A stretch of DNA of 64,000 nt from contig NZ_RXFQ01000002.1 of NCBI RefSeq assembly GCF_003951285.1, forward strand, positions 186,001 through 250,000, given 5' to 3'. This DNA is from Variovorax beijingensis. Lineage in GTDB: Bacteria > Pseudomonadota > Gammaproteobacteria > Burkholderiales > Burkholderiaceae_C. Positions 63,613 through 64,000 of the stretch are shown here, piece after piece (position 1 is the first letter of the stretch; each line of letters begins with the position of its first letter). Position numbers and translations under genes: made by a program. The notes beneath the pieces are model-generated. The model was not told the DNA's origin. It searched no databases and saw nothing but the letters and a program-made list of their open reading frames with translations.

Positions 63613-64000
63613 ATGAAAAACATGGAGTCCTCCACCACCCGTTCGATCGTCGACGCGCTCACCAAGGCGATCGTCGACCACCGGCTGCAGCCCGGCACCA
63701 AGCTGGCCGAGCAGAAGCTGGCCGACCACTTCGGCGTGTCGCGCACGCTGGTGCGCCAGGCGCTGTTCCAGCTGTCGCAGAACAAGCTCATTCGCCTGGA
63801 GCCCGCGCGCGGCGCCTTCGTGGCGGCCCCGGCCGTCGACGAGGCCAGGCAGGTTTTCGCGGTGCGCCGCATGCTCGAGGCCGAGATGACGCGCGAGTTC
63901 GTACGCACCGTCACGCCGGCCAAGATCAAGGCGCTCAAGGAGCACGTGGCGCTCGAAAAGTCGGCCGTGTCGGGCGAGGACATATCCGGGCGCACCGAGC
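63613..64000 (+). CDS. GntR-family (FCD-type) regulator, N-terminal part
   Basis: 129 codons visible from ATG 63613; ATG 63622 is an alternative. N-terminal winged HTH: SIVDALTKAIVDHRLQPGTK, LAEQKLADHFGVSRTLVRQA and LIRLEPARGAFVAAP, then the start of an FCD effector domain (AVDEARQVFAVRRMLEAEMT). Cut by the window edge. Likely regulator of urate/ureide catabolism, binding the TGTATACA sites at 63584 and 61752. Effector unknown, perhaps urate or allantoin. Confidence 0.9.
   Translation, partial: MKNMESSTTRSIVDALTKAIVDHRLQPGTKLAEQKLADHFGVSRTLVRQALFQLSQNKLIRLEPARGAFVAAPAVDEARQVFAVRRMLEAEMTREFVRTVTPAKIKALKEHVALEKSAVSGEDISGRTE

Overview
The window is a high-GC, gene-dense chromosomal stretch from a betaproteobacterium, most likely Comamonadaceae and Variovorax-like. 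The evidence is the run of Bug-type (TctC-like) binding proteins, the many LysR/AraC regulators next to small catabolic operons, membrane urate hydroxylase PuuD, and short dispersed palindromes. This assignment is inference; no rRNA marker is present. I find 51 coding sequences covering nearly the whole window, and no tRNA, rRNA, CRISPR array, insertion sequence or prophage.

Layout. 1-12 kb: RhlE-type helicase (cut by the window edge), YpfJ-type metallopeptidase, dCTP deaminase, guanine deaminase with a BMP-family binding protein, a secreted Ntn-hydrolase acylase lipoprotein with an AraC regulator, a LysR/MFS divergent pair, and an adenine deaminase. 12-18 kb: a small cytochrome c, a LysR/MDR oxidoreductase divergent pair, a glucosidase-like protein with a GlxA-type regulator, and a divergent DJ-1/PfpI lipoprotein. 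18-24 kb: a catabolic operon (CitE-like lyase, CoA transferase, amidohydrolase, two Bug proteins) with a divergent LysR. 24-35.5 kb: a same-strand purine block (xdhA-xdhB, LysR, AzgA-type permease, two-domain ABC ATPase, two permeases, BMP lipoprotein). 35.7-44.8 kb: a compact natural-product operon (two-module NRPS with terminal reductase, MGT-type glycosyltransferase, MbtH-like protein). 45-53.7 kb: LysR, a PQQ sorbosone-type dehydrogenase plus dihaem cytochrome, an indolepyruvate:ferredoxin oxidoreductase pair with a Bug protein and thioesterase, and a small lipoprotein. 53.7-57.2 kb: a long structured leader with two small ORFs, then a MgtA-type Mg2+ P-type ATPase. 57.3-64 kb: aldehyde dehydrogenase, glycerate 2-kinase, PuuD, XdhC, a TonB-like lipoprotein, 5-hydroxyisourate hydrolase and a GntR regulator cut by the window edge.

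How it fits together. Three separate blocks make a near-complete purine route. Nucleobases or nucleosides enter by the ABC and AzgA systems. Adenine and guanine are deaminated, XdhAB (matured by XdhC) makes urate, PuuD and UraH open the ring, and glycerate kinase can take up carbon from glyoxylate. Two copies of the 15-bp sequence AAAGTGTATACAGTT, one ahead of puuD and one between uraH and the GntR gene, mark a likely urate/ureide regulon.

The most unusual items are the NRPS operon, whose domain order C-A-T-C-A-T-R predicts an N-acylated Ser-X dipeptide released by reduction and probably glycosylated, and the mgtA leader. That leader has a run of hairpins, two of which bury a Shine-Dalgarno, and a 37-codon ORF beginning MDPAPRLRR that resembles the enterobacterial MgtL leader peptide.
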